Assembly (NCBI RefSeq): GCF_002153375.1
Contig: NZ_MTBQ01000008.1
Location: forward strand, 102,962 to 166,961
Direction of reading: 5' to 3'
Length of the DNA stretch: 64,000 bases
Origin: Oceanobacillus rekensis
GTDB taxonomy: Bacteria > Bacillota > Bacilli > Bacillales > Amphibacillaceae
Both the position numbers and the translations under genes were made by a program. Positions 34,066-42,736 of the stretch are shown piece by piece (position 1 is the stretch's first letter; each line of letters starts with the position of its first letter). The notes under the pieces were generated by a model. That model saw only the letters and a list, made by a program, of their open reading frames with translations. It did no database searches and had not been told where the DNA came from.

Positions 34066-35280
34066 TTATAATAACATTCCAGCAATCGCTGCACTTAATA
34101 GGTTTGCTAATGTACCGCCAATAATGGCAAGGAAGCTATATCTTGCAAGAAATTCACGGCGAGATGGAGCAAGTCCGCCAATACCTCCAATTAACATACC
34201 GATCGCGCCTAAGTTTGCAAATCCACATAAAGCAAAGCTGATGATCGCTACGGTTTTATTTGAAAATGTGTCTATATCTTGCGCAAAAGTACTAAATGCT
34301 ACAAATTCATTTAAAACAAATTTTTGTCCAATATACGACCCTGCTTGCAGTGCTTCATCCCAAGGAACACCGATCACGAATGCTAATGGAGCTAATAGGA
34401 AGCCAAGAATACGTTCTAGTGTAAGATTATCAAAACCGACAATACCACCGATCCATTCAAGACCAAGGTTCACTAATGCAATAAGGGAGATAAACGCAAG
34501 GATTAGTGCACCGATATTTAGCGCAATTTTTAGTCCGGTTGATGCACCTTTCGAAGCCGCATCAATGATATTAACGGTATCTTTATCTCTTTCTAGTTTT
34601 ATCACTTCGTTCTCTGTTTGTGTCTCCGTTTCTGGTAATAACATTTTTGCCATTAGTAGACCAGCTGGAGCAGCCATAAATGCTGCAGCAATTAGATAGT
34701 CTAGTGGAACACCAAGAAGGGAGTATCCAACTAGCACAGAACCCGAGACAGAAGCGGCTCCACCTGTCATGACAGCAAATAATTCTGATTTAGACATTTT
34801 TTCTAAATATGGCTTCACGACGAGTGGTGCCTCCGTAATTCCGATAAATATATTCGCTGCAGCGGACATGGATTCAGGCTGTGAAGTTTTTAACATTTTG
34901 GCTAAAAATCCTCCAACCGCTTTTGTGATAAACTGCATGATTCCTAAATAAAACAAGACAGAAATAAGAGATGAGAAAAAGATAATTACGGTAAGCACCT
35001 GAAAGGCAAATACAAATTGTACGCCTTCCCCAGCAAGTACGCCACCGAATATAAATTGGATCCCCTCATTCGAAGTATTAATAATACTTTGTACGAAATT
35101 CGTGATCCAGCCTAATATCTGACTACCTGTTTCCCACTTTAAGACAATAACTCCAAAGGTAATTTGAAGTAAAAGTGCACCGATGACAGTGCGAGCATTG
35201 ATTGCTTTTTTATTTGTAGATAGTAAAAAGGCAATACCTAATATAACGACGATTCCTAACATTCCCCATAAAATTTGCAT
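34066..35280 (-). CDS. nupC: NupC-type concentrative nucleoside transporter
   Basis: This 404-aa membrane protein of the CNT family shows the GITEAPLVVKPYLEKM signature (Glu-Ala-Pro), the Gly-rich GGAASVSGSVLVGYSLLG segment, NEFVAFS and ALCGFANLGAIGMLIGG near the end. CNT proteins import nucleosides with Na+ or H+. It is the last gene of an operon with two nucleoside hydrolases controlled by an upstream guanine riboswitch, so it supplies their substrates. AGAGAGG precedes ATG 35280. About eight to ten TM segments are visible. Length is normal. Confidence 0.93.
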   Translation of the reverse strand: MQILWGMLGIVVILGIAFLLSTNKKAINARTVIGALLLQITFGVIVLKWETGSQILGWITNFVQSIINTSNEGIQFIFGGVLAGEGVQFVFAFQVLTVIIFFSSLISVLFYLGIMQFITKAVGGFLAKMLKTSQPESMSAAANIFIGITEAPLVVKPYLEKMSKSELFAVMTGGAASVSGSVLVGYSLLGVPLDYLIAAAFMAAPAGLLMAKMLLPETETQTENEVIKLERDKDTVNIIDAASKGASTGLKIALNIGALILAFISLIALVNLGLEWIGGIVGFDNLTLERILGFLLAPLAFVIGVPWDEALQAGSYIGQKFVLNEFVAFSTFAQDIDTFSNKTVAIISFALCGFANLGAIGMLIGGIGGLAPSRREFLARYSFLAIIGGTLANLLSAAIAGMLL

Positions 35281-35318
35281 AGTATGTTTTCCTCTCTCTT
35301 GGTGTGTTCACAATGAAG

Positions 35319-36263
35319 TTAAAAGGATTTTAATACGTCCAATAATTGATCCTTAAACATGTCTCGATTCACTTCTTCACAAACGATAACATTCGGTTCT
35401 TTTCCACTACGATTGTTCCTATCGACCAGACTATAACCTCTCGTTAACTCCCCTTTTGTTTCCACATCTACATAATATTTCGTGGCTTTTGTCATCACGT
35501 CTTCGTTCGCGGCAATTGCTACGAGCAATGTATCTGGATGGGTCGTTCCATTTAGTCGATGCACTTTTTTGTTAAATTGCTTTACGACTTTATTAATCTG
35601 AATAAAAAATTCAGATCCTTTCGAGGCTAGACGTTCAATGTCTTCGTGATCTCTATCATCCATAATCGAGAATTTGGTACACATATCCCATCCTACAAGT
35701 GTAATAGGAACCCCGGAATGCAATACGATTCTTGCAGCTTCTGGATCGACCCAAAAGTTATATTCCGCTGCTGCGGTAATATTACCTAGTGAATTATTTG
35801 TACCACCCATAATATAAATATGTGGGATATCCTTCACAATCGATGGTTCCTTTTTGATAGCCATTGCAATATTGGTTAATGGTGCAATGGCTAATAGATG
35901 AATTTCCCCAGGGTTGGCTTTCACTTTCTCAATGATAAAATCGACTGCATGTCCCGCTTCAGGACGCTGTTTTGCTTTTTCAAAAAAGCTATCACCCATG
36001 CCGTCGCTTCCATGCACATCCTCGACCGTTTGATGACGTTCCGTGCCATTTGCTAGAAGGGGAACTTCAAACCCTTTATAAACAGGGACAGGTTCATGGG
36101 GACCTGCCACTTGGATTGTGTAAAGGGCATTTTCAACTTCTTGATCAAAGTCTACATTCCCTCCCGTAATTGTCACGCCTTCTACTTTAAAATAATGGAG
36201 GGCGGTGAGTAGGGCAATTGTGTCATCGCCTGCTGTATCTGTATCGATAATCACTTTTCTCAT
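35319..36263 (-). CDS. Inosine-uridine preferring nucleoside hydrolase
   Basis: ATG 36263 with AAGGAGG upstream is chosen; an ATG 25 codons earlier overlaps the preceding gene and lacks a site. The 314-aa product opens with the calcium-binding signature IIDTDTAGDDTIALL and contains LAIAPLTNIAMAI, PHIYIMGGTNNS and EYNFWVDPEAARIVLHSG. These enzymes hydrolyse ribonucleosides to base and ribose. It follows another hydrolase by 13 nt and precedes nupC, so uptake and cleavage are coupled. Confidence 0.92.
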   Translation of the reverse strand: MRKVIIDTDTAGDDTIALLTALHYFKVEGVTITGGNVDFDQEVENALYTIQVAGPHEPVPVYKGFEVPLLANGTERHQTVEDVHGSDGMGDSFFEKAKQRPEAGHAVDFIIEKVKANPGEIHLLAIAPLTNIAMAIKKEPSIVKDIPHIYIMGGTNNSLGNITAAAEYNFWVDPEAARIVLHSGVPITLVGWDMCTKFSIMDDRDHEDIERLASKGSEFFIQINKVVKQFNKKVHRLNGTTHPDTLLVAIAANEDVMTKATKYYVDVETKGELTRGYSLVDRNNRSGKEPNVIVCEEVNRDMFKDQLLDVLKSF

Positions 36264-36276
36264 GAGCTCGTCCTCC

Positions 36277-37224
36277 TTATTTATCCTGTTTGGCAAGTTC
36301 AGTAATGTAATCAAAGAATGCATCGCGCTCTGCTTCATATACTAAATTTACTTCTCTTCCACTTTCTGAAAGCTCTGTTTTTCCTTGACTAGCTCCACTG
36401 TCATGAACGATAGATTTCACGGTTTTCTTCTTTACTAAATTGGTCTTGCCGATACTTGCCGTCGTTAAAACATCCCATAAGAAGTAAGTAGAGTTCGTTT
36501 GGAAATGGACTAACGGTGGAACGATTGCATAGCATTGTCCTAAGAAATCTATACCGATATCGTTTCGTTGGGATGCCCATTTTTGTCTGACATCCAATGT
36601 AAGAGGGACCATATTCGTACTTTCCAGCGCTACTAAGTCAATAGCAATGTTGCTATCCCATACCACTTTTACTGCCTCCGGATCCCAGAACGCATTCCAT
36701 TCTGCTGTTCCATCATGTTCTGGTTCCTCCACGTTTCCTTTTTCTAAAAACGTACCGCCCATCCAAACTAATTTCTCAATTTTCCCCTCAATGTCTGGTG
36801 CGATTTGGAGTGCACGAGCTAAATCGGTTAATGGCCCAATAAAGATTAATGTGGTAGGTAAATCATTTTCACGGAGCACTTTAATCATATGTTCATGAGC
36901 TGGTAAATCAGCTTCTTTTGTTTGCACGGGTGGATATTCATTCAGAATGGGTAATGCATCTACGGTAAACGCGTGCATACGCCAGTCTTTCGGGAATGGG
37001 TTTTTACCACGGGAATTAGAAGCCGCAACTTCTATTTGTTTTCCATTGCCAAACCGATCGACGATTTTTCTACTTGCATACATCGCTGGTTCTAAATAAC
37101 AATCTGCAGGAATAACACCTACTCCTGTTAAATTTACGTTTTCCATTTGTAACAGTAGGAATAGTGAAATTAAATCATCTACCCCGCCATCATGATTGAG
37201 ATATACATTTTTACTTTTACTCAT
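36277..37224 (-). CDS. Nucleoside hydrolase (IunH family), first gene of the operon
   Basis: This 315-aa protein has the active-site motif NHDGGVDDLISLFLLL (HDGG in place of the commoner DTDxxxDD), LIFIGPLTDLARAL, EKLVWMGG and EWNAFWDPEAVKVV. AAGGAGG precedes ATG 37224. It lies directly behind the riboswitch expression platform. The HDGG variant suggests a different substrate preference from the second hydrolase, so the two may divide purine and pyrimidine nucleosides; this is inference. Confidence 0.9.
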   Translation of the reverse strand: MSKSKNVYLNHDGGVDDLISLFLLLQMENVNLTGVGVIPADCYLEPAMYASRKIVDRFGNGKQIEVAASNSRGKNPFPKDWRMHAFTVDALPILNEYPPVQTKEADLPAHEHMIKVLRENDLPTTLIFIGPLTDLARALQIAPDIEGKIEKLVWMGGTFLEKGNVEEPEHDGTAEWNAFWDPEAVKVVWDSNIAIDLVALESTNMVPLTLDVRQKWASQRNDIGIDFLGQCYAIVPPLVHFQTNSTYFLWDVLTTASIGKTNLVKKKTVKSIVHDSGASQGKTELSESGREVNLVYEAERDAFFDYITELAKQDK

Positions 37225-37264
37225 GCTGTGGTCCTCCTTGTTGTTTACCTATTTTATATTTTGC

Positions 37265-37321
37265 CAAAAGAAAAGGTCTATACATATAGATGGAATGCCT
37301 CTACATGTATAGACCTACGAG
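37265..37321 (-). terminator. Riboswitch-controlled leader terminator
   Basis: On the minus strand GGTCTATACATGTAG (37315-37301) pairs with CTATATGTATAGACC (37289-37275), one mismatch, and is followed by TTTTCTTTT. Just before it CTCGTAGG (37321-37314) is complementary over 7 bp to the 3' strand of aptamer helix P1 (37412-37406). This gives a clear antiterminator/terminator switch. Confidence 0.85.
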
Positions 37322-37405
37322 TAAAGTAAATATCATAAAGCGCCAAATATATGCTTCATGATAAGATGATGTTGTTATGAGTTTAACAAGCATCACATAC
37401 TTTAC

Positions 37406-37473
37406 CTCGTAGTCTAGTTCGTTTATGGGAACCAGGTAGAGACTCTCAGACCATATTACTGAGAATATACGAG
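37406..37473 (-). ncRNA. Purine riboswitch aptamer, guanine class
   Basis: The minus strand reads CTCGTATATTCTCAG, TAATATGG, TCTGAGAGTCTCTACC, then CCCATAAA and GACTACGAG. These are the conserved purine-aptamer elements in order: P1, P2, L2 AATATGG, J2/3 TCTACC, L3 and J3/1. The specificity base after GA in GACTACG is C, which marks guanine/hypoxanthine rather than adenine binding. It controls the two nucleoside hydrolases and NupC. With a downstream terminator, ligand binding should stop transcription, so the operon is made when guanine is scarce. Confidence 0.93.
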
Positions 37474-37480
37474 TTACGAT

Positions 37481-38367
37481 ATTTAATTAATATTAGGTTA
37501 ATAAATATACCAGATAAATTTGTGATAAGCAATATAAAATGGATCATTTTTTTAAAAAACGGCACCATTGTTCGTGTTTTACGTTGTTGATAGAGGTTTT
37601 TTATAATAATATACGTATTTTGACGATTCTAAAACTCGCGACAAAAGGGATCTTACTACTCCATCGTCGAAATGCACTTCAATGATAATGGTGATTTTAA
37701 AACTAATTTGGTATGTGGAGTATTAAAATAAAAGTATCAAAGGCAGTTTTTTTAAGTAATAGTAAAGCGAAAGTAATCTAAGGAGTAAATTTTCATGAAA
37801 ATAAAGATAGCAGGAACTGGACTTGTTGGTTTATCCAACGCAAGCAATATAATGAAGTAATCGCTCTCGATATTATCCAAGAAAAAGGAGATATAATCAA
37901 TAATAAAAAATTTCCAATTGGTTGATGAAGAGACATGCTTCGCTGAGTGATGAGAAAGCACTCATCTTATTCAGGGTAATTTAAATAAACAAGGTTACAT
38001 CTCTTATATATTAACAACAAATGAATTGTAGCGAACGTTATTTTCACTGAACAGGAGGACGATCATCAACGCCGTAAAAGGTGGATAGTAGCTTAATAGT
38101 TCGTTAGGGCATTATCGGAATTTGAAAATCATTTTGAAAGGGATTTAAAGTTACCATTAAGAGTCCCTCCTTTGGCTTTTACTCACCAATTTGGCTATTA
38201 TCATTATTGCTTTCCTTGCCACCGTTTCATTGGGAGTGGAATAAAAGGTTTGAAATTAAAAATCTTATATACTTGTAAAGTTTAATGGGTACAAATCAAA
38301 TCAAACTGTACCCTATAGAGTAGACACTAAAAATAAAGAATCGGAGATAAATCAATGCCAAAAACAC
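37481..38367. other. Decayed gene region
   Basis: It contains the ugd remnant at 37795-37925, a coding-like stretch near 38115-38230 (DLKLPLRVPPLAFTHQFG on the plus strand) and no intact gene. A short minus-strand frame at 37752-37961 is antisense to the ugd remnant. Confidence 0.6.
37795..37925 (+). pseudogene. N-terminal remnant of a UDP-glucose 6-dehydrogenase gene
   Basis: ATG 37795 gives MKIKIAGTGLVGLSNA and, after an internal deletion and shift, YNEVIALDIIQEKGDIINNKKFPI. This is the Rossmann start of nucleotide-sugar dehydrogenases (GTGYVGLSNA ... VALDI ... INNKKSPI). The remaining three-quarters of the gene is gone. Confidence 0.75.
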
Positions 38368-39228
38368 TTAGCTGAATCTGTTATTGTGATTATAAAACTG
38401 ATGTAAATAAAATAGATATTGATCACATGAAATGGAACTTTCATGATGGTGAATGGCGGTATGTTGGATTTTATAAGAAATTACGCTTCGAGAGTACATA
38501 GAAAGATTTGCGAGGTTTTTAAATGACGGCCTTGCGATAACGTTTGAGAGATAGGCTGAGCGGTTGCTACCGGGCTTTCTCATCTCATTGAGTGCTTGAA
38601 TCATTTGTTCAGCGTTCCTTATGCCCAAGCCATGTCCAAAAAATGTTCCATCACCTAGATCAACTGCATTTTCACCTCTCCACCAGGACGTATCCGGATT
38701 CACATCCGGATTATTAAAATAGACAACATCTCCAGGCAAGTAATGGTAACTATCAACGGTATGAATTCCGAGATCTGGATCGAAATGCCAGCTGTACAAA
38801 TAAATATTTTGGAATAACTGATTAAATAAATCTTCATCAATGCTATTTAAAACAGCATGGTAAAAAATTATTACTTTTGCTACCGCACACTCAAACCCAT
38901 ATAGGGAACTGTTCGTGAAAATGTCCTGGATTGCAATAGATGGCAAGACTCCATCCTTTAAATGAAAACCACCAGCACTTGTTAAACGCCAGTATTGAGA
39001 ATTACAATAAGATGTTCGAAAGACTTCAAACTGTGCTTGACCATTATTCATGGCTCTTGCACTTGCAATGATGTTTTTGCGTAACGTCAGTTCGAAACCA
39101 AGCTCTTCGATCGATGAAAAGGAATAAATTTTTGGATCTTGATTCATCCGTTGAATGATGACACTTTCAATACTTCCAGGAGGCCATATGTTACTATGTT
39201 CAAAACCAATTCCTGATACTTGTATCAT
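38368..39228 (-). CDS. tgl: Spore-coat protein-glutamine gamma-glutamyltransferase Tgl
   Basis: ATG 39228 is chosen behind GAGGT (an ATG four codons earlier overlaps it). The product matches B. subtilis Tgl: SIEELGFELTLRKNIIASA, the catalytic Cys in YGFECAVAKVIIFYHA (E-C pair as in Bacillus), YSWHFDPDLGIHTV, and WWRGENAVDLGDGTFFGHGLGI with the catalytic Glu region. Tgl cross-links coat proteins late in sporulation. The last 40-45 residues, after SAYLSNVIARPS, extend beyond the normal end and read antisense across a decayed plus-strand gene, so the native stop has probably been lost. Confidence 0.9.
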   Translation of the reverse strand: MIQVSGIGFEHSNIWPPGSIESVIIQRMNQDPKIYSFSSIEELGFELTLRKNIIASARAMNNGQAQFEVFRTSYCNSQYWRLTSAGGFHLKDGVLPSIAIQDIFTNSSLYGFECAVAKVIIFYHAVLNSIDEDLFNQLFQNIYLYSWHFDPDLGIHTVDSYHYLPGDVVYFNNPDVNPDTSWWRGENAVDLGDGTFFGHGLGIRNAEQMIQALNEMRKPGSNRSAYLSNVIARPSFKNLANLSMYSRSVISYKIQHTAIHHHESSISCDQYLFYLHQFYNHNNRFS

Positions 39229-39240
39229 ACAATACCTCAT

Positions 39241-39631
39241 TCCAAGATTACGTATTTTTTTGTATTATTGCCTAGTTTATTCACCCTGCATTTAAATGTG
39301 TAGGATTAACCGTGTATGTATAAAATAATCTTATTGCCAATAAAATTAGGTAAAAAATCGATGCATTCTTATGTGAATGCATCGAATGCTTCTTCTTTTA
39401 TCCCCAAATGTATTTGGCATTTAATTCATGTATGGAATGGCAGTATATTTTCTGTATACAAAAGACCTTAAACATACTGCCCCCTGTATAAAATGGTGTA
39501 TATTTAAGGTCTTTTGCTCATGGAGCTTATTCAAGTAAAGCACCCGTTACTTTAAGTATCTTTCTTCACAAACTATTAAGGTTCATTCCAAAAGAAAGTA
39601 GTGACTATGAAAGAAATAACAATTGTAATAA
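39241..39631. other. Gene-free stretch with two hairpins
   Basis: It contains the minus-strand terminator at 39350-39384 and a 14-bp perfect inverted repeat CAAAAGACCTTAAA/TTTAAGGTCTTTTG (39459-39516) with a 30-nt loop. No further gene was found. Confidence 0.55.
39350..39384 (-). terminator. Terminator downstream of the 47-aa membrane peptide
   Basis: CGATGCATTC and GAATGCATCG form a perfect stem. On the minus strand ATTTTTT follows. Confidence 0.75.
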
Positions 39632-39775
39632 CTAAGATAATGCCAATATAAATCCAATTGCAGATACAATAACTGCACCAAATAGAAAAATATCATTAAC
39701 TAAAAGAACAACACCATATGACACTAATCCCACAAAAAATAAAATGGTTGAAAACACACCTAATTTGTTTTTCAT
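39632..39775 (-). CDS. Small two-TM membrane peptide
   Basis: This 47-aa frame reads MKNKLGVFSTILFFVGLVSY and continues with a second hydrophobic segment to GFILALS. GGAGTG lies upstream of the ATG. It has two predicted TM helices (about 8-26 and 30-46). Family is unknown. A terminator lies about 250 nt downstream. It is the first of several very small membrane-protein genes in this stretch. Confidence 0.6.
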   Translation of the reverse strand: MKNKLGVFSTILFFVGLVSYGVVLLVNDIFLFGAVIVSAIGFILALS

Positions 39776-39858
39776 AGTTATCACACTCCAATCTATTGAT
39801 TAGTTAAAAAACAATTCCTTGTTTAACTCTTGCACTTGAATAAGCATTACAATTTTTT

Positions 39859-40080
39859 TTATGAACAACAATAAATTGCATCATCAAAAGCATCTTCAGG
39901 AATATAAATTATCCCATCTTTAATTTCATAAGGTATTTCATTCTTTTCTAGCAATTCAGCTGCATTACTGTTGGTTTTCTCGCCCCATTCAATATATTCA
40001 CCACTATATTCCTTTTGGCAAGCTGATAAAAATATGAATAGAAGAGTACAGCACATTAGTGATATAAGTTTTCGTTTCAC
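39859..40080 (-). CDS. Small lipoprotein
   Basis: This 73-aa protein starts with GTG behind TAGGAGG. It has a lipoprotein signal peptide, KRKLISLMCCTLLFIFLSAC, with lipobox LSAC (Cys near residue 21). The mature part is acidic (EYIEWGEKTNSNAAELLEKN, EDAFDDAIYCC). The mature peptide should be anchored on the outer face of the membrane. No family is recognised. Confidence 0.7.
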   Translation of the reverse strand: MKRKLISLMCCTLLFIFLSACQKEYSGEYIEWGEKTNSNAAELLEKNEIPYEIKDGIIYIPEDAFDDAIYCCS

Positions 40081-40212
40081 AATGAACCTCCTAAAAGCTA
40101 AATATTCAAATAAACATTATTTAATTATTGCACCATTTAATTTAGTAGATCTGTTATAATCGTAACAATATCTCAATATATTAGTACAAACATTTCCTTA
40201 TTGTATAAGTCG

Positions 40213-40587
40213 TTAAAAAATCCACAGTATGCCTGACTCCAACCCAACATACGACATAATTACTGCAAAAATATTTCTTATAATTGTAACTTTATACTCG
40301 CCGTCATTCACAGAATAACGCCAATCCAAGAAGATATAGAAAGCTGAATGAAATGTAAACCAAATAAGAATAAATCTAATAATAAAGGTGGGATAAAAAT
40401 CTAAAACAATTTTAAAACAGAAAGAGAATAAAAAAATAAGTATAAAACCGAATCTTTCTTTAAATTTTCTTATGCTTTTAGATTCAGTGCTTTGCTCAAT
40501 TCCAAGCAACTTCCTCACTATTTGGCTTAGCTTAATTGTTAATAACATTATAACTACTAGATAAGCAATAAATATTATCAGAGACAC
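40213..40587 (-). CDS. DUF4181-like membrane protein
   Basis: This 124-aa protein starts with GTG after GAGGTGAAA. It has four TM segments: residues 3-20, 48-63, 67-85 and 104-122. The VRKLLGIEQ segment after TM1 and the aromatic FYIFLDWRYS suggest DUF4181, a family of small Bacillaceae membrane proteins of unknown role. It is monocistronic. Confidence 0.6.
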   Translation of the reverse strand: MSLIIFIAYLVVIMLLTIKLSQIVRKLLGIEQSTESKSIRKFKERFGFILIFLFSFCFKIVLDFYPTFIIRFILIWFTFHSAFYIFLDWRYSVNDGEYKVTIIRNIFAVIMSYVGLESGILWIF

Positions 40588-40736
40588 TCTTTCACCTCAG
40601 TTAGTTAAGAATAATCAAGGAAAACATTTATAATAATTTATAGGCCTCATTCATTTAAAGTAACGCACCATTCAATACAATAAGCATTGATTGGATGCCG
40701 TTTTAATAACAAACCCTAGTTTCATTCTTGCACCCG

Positions 40737-40823
40737 TTAATTTTTGGTCTTCTTTCCAGAATTAGCAGCAAATAAACCACTAATTAAAGCAATAGCTATT
40801 GCCACCCAAGTCCAAAAGCTCAT
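40737..40823 (-). CDS. Very small membrane peptide (28 aa)
   Basis: The frame reads MSFWTWVAIAIALISGLFAA then NSGKKTKN. It is a single TM helix with a basic tail. A G-rich run ending in GAGGT lies just before the ATG, with spacing a little short. The structure is plausible for a small membrane peptide, but evidence is limited to composition and the site. Confidence 0.45.
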   Translation of the reverse strand: MSFWTWVAIAIALISGLFAANSGKKTKN

Positions 40824-41016
40824 ATACCTCCCCCCCCCCTTTATATATATAAAATTTACCACAATAAACCAATATCCTTATTAAAGAAATTCTGCCCCAT
40901 TAGTTAAACAAGACCGCCATATCTATAATCTTGTTGTTTTATTAAAGCACCAGATACTTTAAGTACACTTTTTCACAAACTTCATAAAACATCCATGTTT
41001 AATAAAGTGTTATTAA

Positions 41017-41490
41017 TTAAAAACGTAATGTCATTTTTCTACTGATGGTATTCATTCTAAAACTCTCATAGAGAGAAATGGCTTTCTTGTTAAACTCCCA
41101 GACGTTTAAATCTAACGATGTAGCATCTTTATTTTTAGACCATTCCAAACAATATTCAAATAACATTTTCCCCATTCCTTTTCTTTGATAGCTACTCTTT
41201 ATACCAAAATCATTCATATAAGCAAATTTCCTTGGTTTCATAGAGTCAAATGGTGGAGACTCCTTTAGTTCCATAACCGCAAATCCAACCACTTCTTCAT
41301 TTATTTTTGCAATTAGAATTTCACTCTTCGGGTCTTCTAACAATTCACCGAAATAGCTTTCTGGCATAACTTGGTCAACCTTATTAAAAATATGCGGTAA
41401 TGCTTCCGAATGTTCATCTTGACCTTCCTTAACTATCAAGTTTACAGCATAGTGATCCCCAATTCTTGCCGTCTCAATTGAAATATTCAT
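41017..41490 (-). CDS. GNAT family N-acetyltransferase
   Basis: This 157-aa protein has the GNAT acetyl-CoA motif: EVVGFAVMELKE, then FAYMNDFGIKSSYQRKGMGKMLFEYCLEWSKN (R/Q-x-x-G-x-G/A type), and a C-terminal LDLNVWEFNKKAISLYESFRM. ATG 41490 is chosen with AGGAGG 8 nt upstream; TTG 41493 is an alternative. The substrate is unknown. It is monocistronic. Confidence 0.85.
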   Translation of the reverse strand: MNISIETARIGDHYAVNLIVKEGQDEHSEALPHIFNKVDQVMPESYFGELLEDPKSEILIAKINEEVVGFAVMELKESPPFDSMKPRKFAYMNDFGIKSSYQRKGMGKMLFEYCLEWSKNKDATSLDLNVWEFNKKAISLYESFRMNTISRKMTLRF

Positions 41491-41598
41491 CAATCAATCC
41501 TCCTATTTTTTATAAACTTTATTGTGTTAACCTGCCAATTACTAAAGAATCGTCACCATTTATTGTAGTAACACACCAGTTAGCACAATGGAAATCCC

Positions 41599-41769
41599 TT
41601 AATTATTAGTATTAAAAGAAAAGAAAAATACAAATATAAGAGTAATAACCAGGGCTTGGGCAAAACAAATAACTAAATCATTTTTCCAATAAGTTTTACC
41701 AAAGGGACTCCATTTACCACCAAAAAAGCTACATAACCAAATACTAAAGAAAGTTATTATAAACCCCAT
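41599..41769 (-). CDS. Small two-TM membrane protein
   Basis: ATG 41769 (MGFIITFFSIWLCSFFGG) is chosen because GAGAGGGG lies 7 nt upstream. About 56 aa, with TM helices at about 2-18 and 33-52 and a Gly/Trp-rich loop GGKWSPFGKTYW. No family is recognised. It sits between the acetyltransferase and TetR genes. Confidence 0.55.
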   Translation of the reverse strand: MGFIITFFSIWLCSFFGGKWSPFGKTYWKNDLVICFAQALVITLIFVFFFSFNTNN

Positions 41770-42092
41770 TGTTGTCCCCTCTCTAATTGTAAACAAATAA
41801 ATCTAATGAAATTTAAGTTTCTTCAACTCTACTGCCCCGTTAGCTCAAGAACCTAAAGTTATAATATCATAATTTTCTGTAATTGGGATAGCGTCAGGAA
41901 AATGCGGATTTACAACGTTAAGGAAATCCCCATATTAAAAATCCCAATTTACAACATTTATATTTAGAAATTAGGCTTTTTTCGTTGCTCCGTTAAAGCG
42001 TCCTTTCGGAAGACTTGATTTCAAGATAAGTTTTTCTGGACTCATCGTTCCGAAACCTTTATACTAACTTATATGAATGGGGGTGTTATAAG

Positions 42093-42668
42093 TTGGGTAG
42101 AAGTATTAGTTTTAACAAAGAACATGCTTTGGATAAAGCTATGTATTTATTCTGGGAAAAAGGTTATGACGCTACATATATCTCAGATCTTATTGAAAAG
42201 ATGGGAATAAGTCGATCTACTCTCTACGATAGTTTTGGAGATAAGGATGAACTATATAAACTGGTTTTAGAACATTATAAAAACTATGGCCATCGAAAGA
42301 GAAATTTACTTTTTAGTGGTATAAACACTAAAGCATCACTTAAATCCTTTTTTTATCAACATATTGAAAAATGCTATTCAGATGACATTCCAAAAAGTTG
42401 TATTATAACTAATTCTTCACTGCTTATTGGACATATTGATCCTTCCATAGAAGAAATACTTCTAAATGATTTTAATGAACTTGAAAAAGTATTTAAGCAA
42501 GTTATTGAAAAAGGAAAAAACAATGGAGAAATTTCACAAGAAGCAAACCCTGAATTAGTGGCATATTCTTTACTAAGTTTAAATCATAGTATTAATTTAA
42601 TGTCTAAGTATAAAAAAGAGAAGAACCTAGCCTATAATCTAGTGGATAAGACTATTGCAGACCTATAG
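42093..42668 (+). CDS. TetR/AcrR family regulator
   Basis: This 191-aa protein starts with TTG after GGGGGTG. The N-terminal TetR helix-turn-helix is clear: FNKEHALDKAMYLFWEKGYDATYISDLIEKMGISRSTLYDSFGDKDELYKLVLEHY. The C-terminal helical ligand domain is divergent. It is followed 60 nt later by an MFS exporter on the same strand and probably represses it. The intervening sequence has TTCGGAACGAACGTACC, a short palindromic stretch that could be an operator. Confidence 0.9.
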   Translation: MGRSISFNKEHALDKAMYLFWEKGYDATYISDLIEKMGISRSTLYDSFGDKDELYKLVLEHYKNYGHRKRNLLFSGINTKASLKSFFYQHIEKCYSDDIPKSCIITNSSLLIGHIDPSIEEILLNDFNELEKVFKQVIEKGKNNGEISQEANPELVAYSLLSLNHSINLMSKYKKEKNLAYNLVDKTIADL

Positions 42669-42736
42669 TCTTTCTTTTTTAAATTATTTCGGAACGAACG
42701 TACCAAAACAAAAAATAAACATAAGGAATGATACAG

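Noticed and set aside
37406..37473. Adenine-class purine riboswitch
   Set aside because: The specificity base in GACTACG is C, which indicates guanine or hypoxanthine.
37752..37961. A minus-strand 69-aa frame
   Set aside because: It is antisense to the clear ugd remnant on the plus strand and has no ribosome site.
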